NCBI RefSeq assembly: GCF_006974125.1
Contig: NZ_CP037858.1
Span: forward strand, 806,001 to 870,000
Length of the DNA stretch: 64,000 nt
DNA from: Stenotrophomonas maltophilia
GTDB lineage: Bacteria > Pseudomonadota > Gammaproteobacteria > Xanthomonadales > Xanthomonadaceae
Direction of reading: 5' to 3'
Under the pieces are notes generated by a model. The model had not been told where the DNA came from, searched no databases, and worked only from the letters and a program-made list of their open reading frames with translations. Positions 1 to 13,153 of the stretch are shown in pieces. The translations under genes were made by a program, and so were the position numbers. The first letter of the stretch is position 1; each line of letters begins with the position of its first letter.

Positions 1-23
1 AAATCCAGCGGGGCGGTCTGCAT
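1..23 (-). CDS. 5' end of an unidentified gene running off the window
   Basis: Only the first seven codons (reading MQTAPLD) lie inside the window. An ATG is preceded at good distance by a GAAGGAAC Shine-Dalgarno-like stretch. An in-frame ATG at 44 has no better ribosome site. The gene would follow ligA on the same strand and could be in its operon. A short hairpin without a T-run (47-64) lies between them. Nothing can be said about function. Confidence 0.4.
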
Positions 24-73
24 CGGTGTTCCTTCGTGTTTCATGCCGGGTGCGGGAGCACCCGACGGGGTCA

Positions 74-2827
<2,754 letters not shown>

Positions 2828-3952
2828 GTGACCCTGCCCGCTTCCCGTCGACGCTTCCTGCAACTGGCCGGTGCCGGCCTCGCCGTCGCCGGCAGCGGGC
2901 TGCCGCAGCTCGGCCATGCCCAACCCGCGACAGCCGCCGCTCCTGCCCCCGCCGAAGGTGCAGTGCTGCTGAATTTCAACGAATGCCCCTACGGCCCCTC
3001 GCCCGCTGCCCAGCAGGCGGCGCGCGACAGCATCGCCGGTTGCGGCCGCTATCGTTTCGCGCTGGCCGGACAGGTGCGCGACGCCTTCATCGAACAGGCA
3101 CGCGTTCCGGCTGATCACGTGCGGCTCTATCCGGGTTCCAGCGAACCGCTGAACCGTGCCGCCGTGCTATGGACCGGCCCGCAGGCGGGACTGGTCGTCG
3201 CCGACCCGACCTTCGAGACGCTGGGCGAGGTCGCTGCCGCACACGGTGCGCACGTGCAGAAAGTGCCACTGCGCGACGACGGAGCACATGACCTGCGCGC
3301 AATGGTCGCCGCCGCACACGCACGCCCGACCGGGCTGCTGTATGTGTGCAACCCGAACAACCCGACCGGCTCGATCAGCCCGCCGGATGAGCTCGCCTGG
3401 CTGCTGGCCCACAAGCCAGCCTCCACCCGCGTGTTGTTGGACGAGGCCTACCTGCAGTACAGCGAACAGCCGAGCCTGATCGCTCAGGTGGCGCAGCGCG
3501 ATGACCTGATCGTGTTGCGCACGTTCTCCAAGCTCTTTGGCATGGCCGGCCTGCGCCTGGGCGTGGCGGCCGCGCATCCCGACCGCCTGCGCGAACTGGC
3601 CAGCCTGGGCGACAACCCGCTGCCCGTGCCAGCGCTGGCCGCTGCACTGGCCAGCCTGCGCGATCCGCAGTTGATTCCGCAGCGCCGCCTGCAGAATGCC
3701 AAGGTGCGGCAGGCCACCATCGCGTGGCTGGGCAAGCGTGGTTTCAGCTGCGTGCCGTCGGAAGCGAACTGCTTCGTGGTCGACGTCCAGCGCGACGGCA
3801 GCGCGTTCGCCAAGGCAATGGCCGACAACGGCGTGGTGATCGGGCGAAGCTGGCCGATCTGGCCGCAGCGCGTGCGCGTAACGGTGGGCACCGAAGACGA
3901 AATGGCCGCGTTCCGCCGCGCATTCGCGAAGGTGGCCGGCGTACCGGCCTGA
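2828..3952 (+). CDS. Tat-exported class I/II aminotransferase, histidinol-phosphate aminotransferase-like
   Basis: A PLP-dependent aminotransferase of the HisC-like group. The PLP lysine is Lys235 in FSKLFGMAGLRLG. CNPNNPTG (174-181) and DEAY (205-208) are the other PLP-site motifs. A GTG start is chosen because everything upstream is repeat DNA and it places a textbook twin-arginine signal, SRRRFL, at residues 6-11, followed by a hydrophobic stretch and an Ala-rich linker. That predicts folded export to the periplasm, so a role in cytoplasmic histidine synthesis is unlikely. The substrate is unknown. It sits on the opposite strand between zipA and ligA, so it is a single-gene unit with repeats on both sides. 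The ribosome site is weak. Confidence 0.88.
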   Translation: MTLPASRRRFLQLAGAGLAVAGSGLPQLGHAQPATAAAPAPAEGAVLLNFNECPYGPSPAAQQAARDSIAGCGRYRFALAGQVRDAFIEQARVPADHVRLYPGSSEPLNRAAVLWTGPQAGLVVADPTFETLGEVAAAHGAHVQKVPLRDDGAHDLRAMVAAAHARPTGLLYVCNPNNPTGSISPPDELAWLLAHKPASTRVLLDEAYLQYSEQPSLIAQVAQRDDLIVLRTFSKLFGMAGLRLGVAAAHPDRLRELASLGDNPLPVPALAAALASLRDPQLIPQRRLQNAKVRQATIAWLGKRGFSCVPSEANCFVVDVQRDGSAFAKAMADNGVVIGRSWPIWPQRVRVTVGTEDEMAAFRRAFAKVAGVPA

Positions 3953-3963
3953 CCCTGTTGGTG

Positions 3964-4037
3964 GGGGCGAACCTTGGTTCGCCCCATCCACGCATGGCGT
4001 GGATCTACTGTTGTGGGTGCCGACCGTTGGTCGGCAC
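3964..4037. repeat. SMAG-type palindromes in a convergent intergenic region
   Basis: Three adjacent palindromes fill the gap between the converging aminotransferase and zipA genes: a 22-bp one at 3964-3985, a 19-bp one at 3986-4004 followed by CTAC (GTAG on the other strand), and a 21-bp one at 4017-4037. They probably act as transcript ends or 3' stabilisers for both genes. Confidence 0.8.
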
Positions 4038-4047
4038 ACCATAGCGC

Positions 4048-4785
4048 TTACCAGCGCGGGGTCTTGGTCAGCGGCGGCGCCTGGTGCTGGCGGTCGTAGG
4101 CGCGCAGCTCGTCACGGATGTGCGCGATACGCTGGCGACCCAGGGCGTTGCGGCTGTCATCCAGCACCACGCCATCCAGCAGTTCGGCCATGCGCTGAAC
4201 GGTCGGCAGCATTTTCTCCCAGGCGTCCAGCGCGGTCAGCGGCGCCGGCAGGGTCAGGAAGAAAGCGATGGCCGGGGTTTCCATGGCGCGGATGTTGGCC
4301 ATGTCGAAGCTGCCCGGCTTCATGATGCTGGCCATCGAGAAGATCGGGCCGCGCTCGGGGTGGCCTTCCACCAGCCGGTGGAACACGTTCATGTGGCCGA
4401 ACACCAGGCCGGTCTTCTCGGCCGCCACCACGATGTCCTCACCACGCAGCTGTTCACCGGCGCGGGCGGCCACGAACAACGAGACGATCTTGTCGAAGTC
4501 CTGGGTGGCACGCTTGCCGAGGTCGCTGGCGCCCGGGTCGGTTTCGCCCAGGCCGAGTTCGGCCTGCTCGCCTTCCGCGCCCATGCCCGGTTCGACGCGG
4601 CCATCGGCCACGGTGACGCCGTCTTCGCCCAGCACCGGTTCGCGGCGCTCGCCGCTGGTCGGTTCCGCGCCTTCCACGCGGCGCCCCTGGGGCTTCTTTT
4701 TCGGACGGCCAAACAGGAAGATCGCGGCGATCAACAGCAGGCCGGCGGCCAGGATGCCGATGCGCAACAGTGCCGTGTCGGACAT
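4048..4785 (-). CDS. zipA: Cell division protein ZipA
   Basis: ZipA anchors FtsZ to the inner membrane in gammaproteobacteria. The 245-residue protein begins with a single transmembrane helix (about 8-25). A basic stretch and a variable acidic/glycine-rich linker follow, then a C-terminal FtsZ-binding domain of about 130 residues containing FGHMNVFHRL. This is the usual ZipA layout. It lies 46 bp downstream of smc on the same strand, and the two are probably co-transcribed. Confidence 0.92.
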   Translation of the reverse strand: MSDTALLRIGILAAGLLLIAAIFLFGRPKKKPQGRRVEGAEPTSGERREPVLGEDGVTVADGRVEPGMGAEGEQAELGLGETDPGASDLGKRATQDFDKIVSLFVAARAGEQLRGEDIVVAAEKTGLVFGHMNVFHRLVEGHPERGPIFSMASIMKPGSFDMANIRAMETPAIAFFLTLPAPLTALDAWEKMLPTVQRMAELLDGVVLDDSRNALGRQRIAHIRDELRAYDRQHQAPPLTKTPRW

Positions 4786-4831
4786 TCGATAGGTTCTCCG
4801 GCTAGTTCATTCAGGTAACTAGGATGGCACG

Positions 4832-7800
4832 TCAGGCCGCGCCCGCCAATCGCGCGGCTTCTTCCAGGTCCACGCTGACCAGGCGGCTGACGCCCGGCTC
4901 GCGCATGGTCACGCCCGACAGCTGGTGCGCCGCCTCCATCGTCGCCTTGTTGTGGCTGACGAACAGGAACTGCACCTTCTCGCTCATTTCCTTGACCATG
5001 TTGGCCAGGCGGCCGACGTTGGCTTCGTCCAGCGGCGCGTCCACCTCGTCCAGCAGGCAGAACGGCGCGGGATTCAGCTGGAAGATGGCGAACACCAGCG
5101 CCACTGCGGTCATCGCTTTCTCGCCGCCGGACAGCAGCGAGATGCTGGACACGCGCTTGCCCGGCGGGCGCGCCATGATGGTCACGCCGGTGTCGAGCAG
5201 GTCTTCACCGGTCAGCTCCAGGTAGGCGTGGCCGCCACCGAACAGGCGCGGGTACAGCGCCTGCACGCCAGCATTGACACGATCAAAGGTGTCCTTGAAG
5301 CGGCCGCGGGTCTCGCGGTCGATCTTGCGGATCGCATCTTCCAGGGTTTCCAGCGCCGTGGTCAGGTCGGTGTGCTGCGAATCCAGGTAATCCGAGCGCT
5401 GCGAGGCCTCGCCGTACTCGTGGATGGCAGCCAGGTTGACCGGCTCCAGCCGGCGCATGCGGCCATCGATCTGGTGCACGGCCTGCTCCCAGTCGCCCAG
5501 GCGGGCATCCTCGGGCAGTGCGTTGAGCACGTCCTGCAGCACGAAGCCGGCCTTCTCCACCGCGCCCTGCAGGGTGTCCGCACTGAGCACCAGCGCCTGC
5601 TGGTCCAGCTTGCGCTGCGAAATGCGCTCGCGCTGGGCCAGCGCCTGCTCGTCGCGCTGGTGGCGGGTCTGTTCGTAGTTGCGCAGCTCGGCGTCGATGC
5701 CGTCCAGCAGGGTGCGCGCCTCGGTCAGCACGCGATCGGCCCGCACGCGCTCTTCCAGCGCGTTCTGGTGCTCGGCCTGCAGCGACTCGACCGGCGAATC
5801 ACCTTCATCCAGCTGCGAATGCAGTTCGCCCAGCCGCGAATCCAGCTGCCCGCGCTGGGTGCCCATGCGTTCCAACGCCTGGCTCAACGAGGCCAGCTGC
5901 GCACGCTGCGATTCCAGGGTCAGCGCCAGCGAATGCGAGCGCTCACGCACCGCGCGTGCAGCATCGCGTGCCAGGTCGCGGGCCTCGGTCAGCTGGCGGC
6001 GCTCGCCCTCCAGCCGCTGCCGGGTCGATTCCAGGTCGCCCATGCTGCTGACCGCGTTCTCCAGCCGCGAGCGCGCTTCACGCGCCTGCTCGTTGTTGGC
6101 TTCCAGCGTTTCCTGCAACTGCTTCAGCTCACCTTCGATGCGGTCGATCCGCGTGCGCGCCGCTTCCACCTTGCCCTGCTGGCCCTGCAACTGGCCAGCC
6201 AGTTCAGAGACCGTACGATGGGTCTGGTACAGCGCACGCTGCGCGTCTTCGCGCTGCTGCTCGGCGGCCTGCAGCTGCTCGCGGAAGCCTGCCAGCTGTT
6301 CTTCCAGCTCGGCTTCGCGGTCCTGCAGCTGCTCGATCTGCTCACGCAGTTCGTTGATCTCACGTTCGCGCAGCAGCGCGCCCTGCTGGGCCGCACCGGA
6401 ACGCGACACACCCAGCCAGCCCTCGCCCAGGCGCTCGCCGCCTTGGGTGATGATCGAATCGCCTTCCGGCAGGCTGGCCTGCAGCGCCTTGGCCTCGGAC
6501 AGATCCTTGGCACCGTGCAGGTGCGCCAGCAGGCGACGGATCGCGGCCGGGCCACGCACGCGTGCAGCCAGCGAGGTCGGTGCAGCCTTGACGTCGGCAC
6601 CGGCGTTGGCGACCAGCGCAATGTGGCCATCGCCAAGTTCGCCCAGCGCGTCGACCAGGCTGGCCGGGTCGTCGACCAGCACGCCTTCGATCAACTGGCC
6701 GAGCGCGCTTTCCACCGCGTTTTCCCAGCCCGCATCAACGTCCAGGCGTTCGCCGACACGCGCCGCCGAGTCCAACCCACGCGCCTTCAACCAGGCCACG
6801 GCCGCGCCCTGCTCCTGGCCCAGCGCGGCCTGCTGCAGGGTTTCCAGCGAGGCCAGCCTACCGCGCAGGCCGTTGGCCTGCTTGCGCAGTTCCGCCAGTT
6901 CGTTCTGGCCATTGCGCTGCTGTTCCTGCACCCCCACCACGCCCTGCTTGCGCAGCTCGACGTCTTCGCTCAATTCATCCAGCGCGGTCTTCTGCGTGTC
7001 GTGCTGCAGGTGCAGCTGCTCGAAGGCTTCTTCCAGCGCATCCACGTCCAGGCCGGCGCGTTCGGCGGCCAGCGCTTCGCGACGCCGGTCGGCGTCGAGG
7101 ATCTGCTTGTCCAGATAGTCCACGCGCGTGCGCTCGACGTCGCCGGCGCGCGAGGCCTCCGAACTCTGCGAGGTGTGCTGTTCCCAGCGCTGCTGCCAGC
7201 TGGCCAGCCGGTCTTCGGCCTCGCGCAGGCTTTCCTGCTTGATCTCGTTCTCTTCCTGCAGCTCCTCCAGCTGCGGAGTGGCAGCTTCCACCGCCTCGCG
7301 CAGCACCATCAGCTTGGCCTCGTCGCCGCTGATGTGCTGGCCCAGTTCGGCCAACGCCTGGCGGGTCTCGTCGCGCGCCTTGTGCAGGCGCTGCGACAGC
7401 TCGCGCTGGTGCTGGATCTGCTGTTCCAGGCGGGCCAGCGTGCTGCCGACCTGGTAGACCGCGGCCTGTGCGGTGTTCAGCGCATCGGCAGCCTCTTCGC
7501 GGCGCACGCGCGAGGTCTCGATGCGGGCCTCGGCGTCACGCTGATCGGCGATCAGCTGCTGCAGCCTGGTCTCTTCCTGCGACAGGCCTTCGCGCAGCTT
7601 CGACAAGCGCCCGTCGAGCCCACGGAACTCCAGCGTCTTCCACTCGGCGTCCTTGACCCGTCGCTCTTCCTGCAGCGCCTGGTACTGCTCGGCCTGCTTG
7701 GCCTGGCGCTTGAGATGCTCGAGCTGCTTGCTGATCTCGTCGCGCAGGTCACCCAGCCGGTCCAGGTTCTCGCGGGTGTGGCGGATGCGGGTCTCGGTCT

Positions 7801-8335
7801 CCTTGCGGCGCTCCTTGTACTTGGAGATGCCAGCCGCCTCTTCCAGGTACACGCGCAGGTCTTCCGGGCGCGCCTCGATGATCTGGCTGATCATGCCCTG
7901 CTCGATGATCGAGTAGCTGCGCGGGCCCAGGCCGGTGCCGAGGAACAGATCGGTGATATCGCGGCGGCGGCACTTGGTGCCGTTAAGGTAATAGTTGCTG
8001 GTGCCGTCGCGGCTGACCGTCCGTTTGACCGAGATTTCGTTGAACGAGGCGTACTCGCCGGAAATCGTGTGGTCGGAGTTGTCGAAGATCAGCTCGACGG
8101 TGGCCTGCGAGACCGGCTTGCGGGCATTGGAACCGGAGAAGATCACGTCGGTCAGCGAGTCGCCGCGCAGGCGGCTGGCCGAACTTTCGCCCATGACCCA
8201 GCGCACGGCGTCGATGATGTTCGACTTGCCGCAGCCGTTGGGCCCCACCACGCCGGTCATGTTGGTCGGCAGGTGCAGGGTGGTCGGATCGACGAACGAC
8301 TTGAAGCCGGACAGCTTGATCGTGGAAAGACGCAT
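4832..8335 (-). CDS. smc: Chromosome segregation ATPase SMC
   Basis: SMC organises and segregates the chromosome together with ScpA/ScpB, which are not in this window. The 1167-residue protein has the SMC architecture: an N-terminal ATPase half with Walker A GPNGCGKS (31-38), a long coiled coil rich in Gln, Glu and Arg, a central hinge near 500-640, a second coiled coil, and a C-terminal half with the signature LSGGEK and Walker B CLLDEVDAPLD. Length is normal for the family. Xanthomonads use SMC rather than MukB, and the smc-zipA-ligA order is typical of them. Confidence 0.97.
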   Translation of the reverse strand: MRLSTIKLSGFKSFVDPTTLHLPTNMTGVVGPNGCGKSNIIDAVRWVMGESSASRLRGDSLTDVIFSGSNARKPVSQATVELIFDNSDHTISGEYASFNEISVKRTVSRDGTSNYYLNGTKCRRRDITDLFLGTGLGPRSYSIIEQGMISQIIEARPEDLRVYLEEAAGISKYKERRKETETRIRHTRENLDRLGDLRDEISKQLEHLKRQAKQAEQYQALQEERRVKDAEWKTLEFRGLDGRLSKLREGLSQEETRLQQLIADQRDAEARIETSRVRREEAADALNTAQAAVYQVGSTLARLEQQIQHQRELSQRLHKARDETRQALAELGQHISGDEAKLMVLREAVEAATPQLEELQEENEIKQESLREAEDRLASWQQRWEQHTSQSSEASRAGDVERTRVDYLDKQILDADRRREALAAERAGLDVDALEEAFEQLHLQHDTQKTALDELSEDVELRKQGVVGVQEQQRNGQNELAELRKQANGLRGRLASLETLQQAALGQEQGAAVAWLKARGLDSAARVGERLDVDAGWENAVESALGQLIEGVLVDDPASLVDALGELGDGHIALVANAGADVKAAPTSLAARVRGPAAIRRLLAHLHGAKDLSEAKALQASLPEGDSIITQGGERLGEGWLGVSRSGAAQQGALLREREINELREQIEQLQDREAELEEQLAGFREQLQAAEQQREDAQRALYQTHRTVSELAGQLQGQQGKVEAARTRIDRIEGELKQLQETLEANNEQAREARSRLENAVSSMGDLESTRQRLEGERRQLTEARDLARDAARAVRERSHSLALTLESQRAQLASLSQALERMGTQRGQLDSRLGELHSQLDEGDSPVESLQAEHQNALEERVRADRVLTEARTLLDGIDAELRNYEQTRHQRDEQALAQRERISQRKLDQQALVLSADTLQGAVEKAGFVLQDVLNALPEDARLGDWEQAVHQIDGRMRRLEPVNLAAIHEYGEASQRSDYLDSQHTDLTTALETLEDAIRKIDRETRGRFKDTFDRVNAGVQALYPRLFGGGHAYLELTGEDLLDTGVTIMARPPGKRVSSISLLSGGEKAMTAVALVFAIFQLNPAPFCLLDEVDAPLDEANVGRLANMVKEMSEKVQFLFVSHNKATMEAAHQLSGVTMREPGVSRLVSVDLEEAARLAGAA

Positions 8336-8532
8336 AGGGGTTCCGGACTGGGGCCGGCAAGCGGCCTGCGTTTACCCTCCAAGTCATTGATCCTGTTGGG
8401 ATCGATGCCCGTGGAACGGGTGTGACGCCCTGAGTATACCGATGTGGCCGTGTTCTACGAATGGGCGTGGAACATTGTCCAGCCCCACCCCGTCCGCCGG
8501 ACGTGGCCCGACGCCACGAAACGGAGCCATAA

Positions 8533-8563
8533 AGCAAAACGGGCACCCTTGCGGGCGCCCGTT
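8533..8563 (-). terminator. Rho-independent terminator of the rpsF-rpsR-rplI operon
   Basis: Read on the minus strand, an 11-bp stem with a GCAA loop is followed by TTTGCTTT. The single A/C mismatch seen on the plus strand becomes a G-U pair in minus-strand RNA, so the hairpin is built for transcription from rplI. Confidence 0.75.
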
Positions 8564-8594
8564 CTGCGGTGATTCCAGGCCTTGCGGCGCGGGA

Positions 8595-9044
8595 TCAGGC
8601 TTCGGCGACGACGACGACCTTGACGGTGGTCTCGACGTCGGCGTGCAGGTGGATCAGCACGTCGTATTCGCCGATGTTGCGGAAGGCGCCCTCGCCCAGG
8701 ATGACTTCGCTCTTGCTGACCGGCAGGCCGGCAGCGGTGAAGGCATCGGCGATTTCGCGGGCGCCGACCGAGCCGTACAGCTTGCCTTCGGTCGAAGCGT
8801 TGGCCGGGATGGTCACGCTCGCGCCTTCCAGCTTCGCCTTGCGGGCGTCAGCGTCGGCGTGGATGGCCTGGGCCTTGGCTTCGTATTCGGCGCGCTTGGC
8901 TTCGAACTCGGCCTTGTTGCTCTCGGTGGCCGGAACGGCCTTGCCCTGCGGCACGAGGAAGTTACGGCCGTAGCCCGGCTTCACATCGACCAGGTCGCCC
9001 AGGTTGCCGAGGTTGGTGACTTTCTGCAGGAGGATCAGCTGCAT
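8595..9044 (-). CDS. rplI: 50S ribosomal protein L9
   Basis: Structural protein of the large ribosomal subunit that binds 23S rRNA. The 149-residue product starts MQLILLQKV and carries the L9 N-terminal signature [14 protein letters not shown] long Ala/Glu-rich connecting helix and a C-terminal RNA-binding domain follow. It is the last gene of the rpsF-rpsR-rplI operon and precedes a terminator. Length is normal. Confidence 0.98.
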   Translation of the reverse strand: MQLILLQKVTNLGNLGDLVDVKPGYGRNFLVPQGKAVPATESNKAEFEAKRAEYEAKAQAIHADADARKAKLEGASVTIPANASTEGKLYGSVGAREIADAFTAAGLPVSKSEVILGEGAFRNIGEYDVLIHLHADVETTVKVVVVAEA

Positions 9045-9148
9045 GGTATTGCTCCAGATGAGTTATTCGTTAGCGAGGCGATGCCCCGCAACAAAGGCTG
9101 TCCGAATAGCTGGCACAGCGGGGCGGCACCGGGCCGCCCCGCCGGGCA

Positions 9149-9379
9149 TCAGACGTCGTGGTTGTCGGTGTACGGGATCAGGGCCAGGAAGCGAGCGCGC
9201 TTGACGGCGGCCGCCAGCTGGCGCTGGTACTTCGACTTGGTACCGGTGACGCGGCTCGGCACGATCTTGCCGTTCTCGGTCAGGTACTGGCGCAGGGTGT
9301 TGAGATCCTTGTAGTCGATCTCCTTCACACCTTCAGCAGTGAACTTGCAGAACTTGCGGCGACGGAAGAACTTGGACAT
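9149..9379 (-). CDS. rpsR: 30S ribosomal protein S18
   Basis: Small-subunit protein that pairs with S6 on the platform. At 76 residues it has the normal length. It has a basic N terminus ([11 protein letters not shown]), the conserved [13 protein letters not shown] region, and a conserved [18 protein letters not shown] stretch. It lies 11 bp after rpsF and about 100 bp before rplI. There is one Cys near the N terminus, so no Zn-ribbon type is suggested. Confidence 0.98.
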   Translation of the reverse strand: MSKFFRRRKFCKFTAEGVKEIDYKDLNTLRQYLTENGKIVPSRVTGTKSKYQRQLAAAVKRARFLALIPYTDNHDV

Positions 9380-9390
9380 GGGAAGGCTCC

Positions 9391-9828
9391 TTAGGCGGCG
9401 GAAGCGGCGTCGTCGCCGGCTTCGTTGTCAGCGGTGTTGTTGGACTCGCCTTCTTCGTCGTCACGACGACGGCGCTCACCGCGCTCCGGCTTGTCACCCT
9501 TCTCGTCCTTGCTCTTCATGATCAGCGACTGCTCGGTGTCAGCCTCGTCACGCTTGATGACCAGGTTGCGCAGCACGGCGTCGTTGAAGCGGAAGCTCTC
9601 GGTCAGTTCGTTCAGAACGGCCTGGTCGGCTTCGATGTTCATCAGCACGTAGTGGGCCTTCACCAGGTTCTGGATCGGGTACGCCAGCTGGCGGCGGCCC
9701 CAGTCTTCCAGACGGTGGATGGTGCCGTTGCCGTTCTCGACCAGCGACTTGTAGCGCTCGATCATGGCCGGGACCTGCTCGCTCTGGTCCGGGTGGACCA
9801 TGAACACGATTTCGTAATGACGACTCAT
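9391..9828 (-). CDS. rpsF: 30S ribosomal protein S6
   Basis: S6 binds 16S rRNA with S18. The start [16 protein letters not shown] matches the family, and 50 further upstream codons that happen to be open are excluded. The 145-residue product has a long charged C-terminal tail (Glu, Asp, Lys, Arg) beyond the core domain of about 100 residues, as in other gammaproteobacterial S6. First gene of the operon. Its start follows AAGGTAG and an A-run. Confidence 0.97.
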   Translation of the reverse strand: MSRHYEIVFMVHPDQSEQVPAMIERYKSLVENGNGTIHRLEDWGRRQLAYPIQNLVKAHYVLMNIEADQAVLNELTESFRFNDAVLRNLVIKRDEADTEQSLIMKSKDEKGDKPERGERRRRDDEEGESNNTADNEAGDDAASAA

Positions 9829-9843
9829 GTTTTTTTCTACCTT

Positions 9844-9870
9844 TCGGATGTGGCCTTGCGGCCGGACAGC
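9844..9870 (-). promoter_or_regulatory. Possible S6:S18-binding leader of rpsF
   Basis: In the roughly 95-nt leader of rpsF, the minus strand carries a hairpin GGCC GCAA GGCC (9852-9863) followed by ACATCCG, just upstream of the ribosome site. In many bacteria S6:S18 represses its own mRNA through a leader hairpin next to a CCG trinucleotide. This resembles it in position and content, but I could not fold it against the known consensus. Confidence 0.35.
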
Positions 9871-9930
9871 CCCCCGCCGTTGAGACCGCGGTGGGGCAAG
9901 GATTCCCGCCAGGGAGGCAGGAAGCCGCGC

Positions 9931-9959
9931 ATTATGGCGCAGTTGGGGATGGCGGGCAA
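9931..9959 (-). promoter_or_regulatory. Promoter of the rpsF-rpsR-rplI operon
   Basis: On the minus strand, TTGCCC (9954-9959) and CATAAT (9931-9936) are separated by 17 bp. This gives a start near 9924 and a leader of about 95 nt before rpsF. It is the best sigma-70-type match in the gap. Confidence 0.6.
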
Positions 9960-9997
9960 CCGGGCGGCCACGGGACAACCTGAACCCGCCAGCGTAT

Positions 9998-10540
9998 TCA
10001 GCCCAGATCGACGTGAAGGCGATGCTGGCCGCATTCCAGGCACTGGAACAGGCAGCCGACCATCATCCCGTCCCGGCTCAGGTGCGCCAGCACCCAGTCG
10101 GCGTCGCGTGGATTGACCGCCGCCACATCGGGCCGGACCTGGTCGAGGATGGGCAGCAGGTCTTCGCTGCCGGCGAAGCCGAGGAAGGCGCAGGGCCGCT
10201 CACAGTGGCTCAGCCAGACCGACTGCTGCCAGGACGAGTAGCCCGGCGTGCGCTCGCAGATTTCCAGCAGCAGCTCGCGGGCGATGGTCGGCGGCGGGTC
10301 GGCCGGGTCCGGAGACACCCCTTCGATATCGCACCAGCCGGTGAATTCACCCTCGTAGCTGGCCGCCGCCCTGCCATCGGCGATACACCAGGGGCACAGG
10401 TAATCGGGGCTCAGAACGGAGTAGAACGGCCCCCGGTAGCGCAGTGCGCGCGGCTGACCGCAGCAGTCGCAGACCCCGACGACCTCTTCGAAGGAGAGGG
10501 TGTAGGCGTTGGGGTGATGAATGAAAAGCGGTCGTTCCAT
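9998..10540 (-). CDS. CbrC/UPF0167 family protein
   Basis: The 180-residue protein matches the CbrC (UPF0167) family by its opening segment and its cysteine pairs: CDCCGQ near residues 24-29 and LCPWCIADG near 48-56, likely a small metal-binding site. In E. coli, cbrC lies in the CreBC regulon and affects colicin E2 tolerance; its biochemical role is unknown. It is a single gene, upstream of the rpsF promoter and on the same strand, with a GTAG repeat just before its start. Confidence 0.75.
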   Translation of the reverse strand: MERPLFIHHPNAYTLSFEEVVGVCDCCGQPRALRYRGPFYSVLSPDYLCPWCIADGRAAASYEGEFTGWCDIEGVSPDPADPPPTIARELLLEICERTPGYSSWQQSVWLSHCERPCAFLGFAGSEDLLPILDQVRPDVAAVNPRDADWVLAHLSRDGMMVGCLFQCLECGQHRLHVDLG

Positions 10541-10556
10541 CCGTGGATCCCCTCCC

Positions 10557-10621
10557 TGCCGACCAAGGTCGGCATCTACCAGGGCAGCCCCCGGTAGCGC
10601 CGGGCCACGCCCGGAGCATGC
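10557..10621. repeat. SMAG-type repeat pair
   Basis: An 18-bp palindrome TGCCGACCAAGGTCGGCA (10557-10574), closed by CTAC, faces a GTAG-headed imperfect hairpin at 10594-10621. They lie between the CbrC-like gene and the iron-sulfur carrier gene, both on the minus strand. Confidence 0.75.
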
Positions 10622-10633
10622 CAGAACCAGCCT

Positions 10634-10972
10634 TCAGGCCTTGTCGGCGTCGGTGGTGAAGCTCTCGCCGCAACCACACTCGGCGGTGGCGTTGGGGTTG
10701 CTGAACGTGAACGTCTCGCTCAGGCCATGCTTGCCGAAGTCGATCACGGTGCCGTCCACCAGCGCCAGGCTCTTGGCATCGACATAGATCTTCACGCCAT
10801 CCTGGTCGAACACGGTATCGCCCTCGCGCTCGTCGCGGGCCAGGTCGGTGATGTGACCCCAGCCCGAGCAACCGGTCTTGGTCACGCCGAAACGCAGGCC
10901 CAGCGCGCCGGGGGTCTGGGCGACAAAGCGCTGCACGCGCTCGAAGGCAATGGGGGTCAGGCTGACGGCCAT
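10634..10972 (-). CDS. A-type iron-sulfur carrier (IscA/ErpA/HesB family)
   Basis: A-type carriers deliver Fe-S clusters to apoproteins. The 112-residue product has the three invariant cysteines Cys35 (in TGCSGWG), Cys99 and Cys101 (in ECGCGESF). The start MAVSLTP is preferred over an ATG nine codons upstream, which would sit almost on the -10 box. The gene stands alone, so sequence alone does not decide between ErpA and IscA. It is divergent from asnS. Confidence 0.9.
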   Translation of the reverse strand: MAVSLTPIAFERVQRFVAQTPGALGLRFGVTKTGCSGWGHITDLARDEREGDTVFDQDGVKIYVDAKSLALVDGTVIDFGKHGLSETFTFSNPNATAECGCGESFTTDADKA

Positions 10973-10997
10973 GGGGCTACTCCAGAGGTACGGGGAC

Positions 10998-11003
10998 ATT
11001 ATA
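10998..11003 (-). promoter_or_regulatory. -10 box of the Fe-S carrier gene
   Basis: A perfect TATAAT on the minus strand, about 26 bp before the ATG, implies a very short leader. No good -35 hexamer is visible at 16-18 bp. Confidence 0.5.
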
Positions 11004-11100
11004 AGGAGCCGTTGCCGCGAAAAATGCCTCGCAAGCAGAACGCTGCAACCGGTAAACTCCCGTGTTCACAGATCGAGTCGATCAGCAGAGGATTCAAGTC

Positions 11101-12495
<1,395 letters not shown>

Positions 12496-12524
12496 GCCCC
12501 ATACGACCACGGAGGTACTGCCCC

Positions 12525-12824
12525 ATGACCCTGTTCTTCGCCCTCTGTTTCGTCGGCGTTGCAGTGGCCGGGTTCAGTGCCTTCGTGATCTTCTGGCCGC
12601 TGACCCTGGTGCATGTGCGCGACCGCCATCCGGCGCTCGCCGCGCGCTTCGGCAGCGGCGCCTTCCTCAAGCCCGATGCCCTGGCCTGGCTGCTGCGCCG
12701 TGACTATCGCCAGCAGCCGGACCGCTCGCTGTCCGGTCTGGCGACGCCGGCCTGGGTATCGCTGCTGACCCTGCTGGCCGGACTGGGCATGGCCGCCCTG
12801 CTCTGGCTGGCCTCGCTCTGGTAA
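12525..12824 (+). CDS. Small membrane protein with two TM helices, function unknown
   Basis: The 99-residue product has a hydrophobic helix at about 3-27, a charged middle part, and a second helix at about 75-97. This layout recalls E. coli UspB, but I see no clear sequence match and treat that as shape only. It lies 29 bp after asnS with GGAGGT before its ATG, and is followed 7 bp later by another small gene. It may be in one transcript with asnS and the next two genes. Confidence 0.75.
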   Translation: MTLFFALCFVGVAVAGFSAFVIFWPLTLVHVRDRHPALAARFGSGAFLKPDALAWLLRRDYRQQPDRSLSGLATPAWVSLLTLLAGLGMAALLWLASLW

Positions 12825-12831
12825 TACGCTC

Positions 12832-13146
12832 ATGAATGACATCACCGCCTCGCGCGACAGCTGGTGGCTGGCCAGCCTCGGCAACACCCTGATCTGGGCG
12901 CGCCTGCGCGTGCGCCCCGCCGGCACCGCCGAAGTGCTCGACAGCGATGGCAACACGCTGAGCTATGACAGCGAAGACACCGCCCGTTCGCAGCTGTTCG
13001 ACGCCGAGTTCGTCGAGTACGACGGCCTGGACGAGGAGGACGCGCTGGTGCGCGGCTTCAGCCTGCACGAAGTGCAGCCGCCGCAGGCCGACAGCGACGA
13101 GGGCCTGCGTGGCCACATGATCCAGTCGCTGGGCGGGCGCGCCTGA
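12832..13146 (+). CDS. Conserved hypothetical acidic protein
   Basis: A 104-residue soluble acidic protein with no signal peptide or membrane helix. It is rich in Asp/Glu, with a SEDTARSQLFDAEFVEYDGL segment and a variable C terminus. I do not recognise a named family. Tight spacing to the genes on both sides (7 bp each) suggests translation as part of an operon with the PaiB-like gene. Confidence 0.7.
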   Translation: MNDITASRDSWWLASLGNTLIWARLRVRPAGTAEVLDSDGNTLSYDSEDTARSQLFDAEFVEYDGLDEEDALVRGFSLHEVQPPQADSDEGLRGHMIQSLGGRA

Positions 13147-13153
13147 CCCCGGC

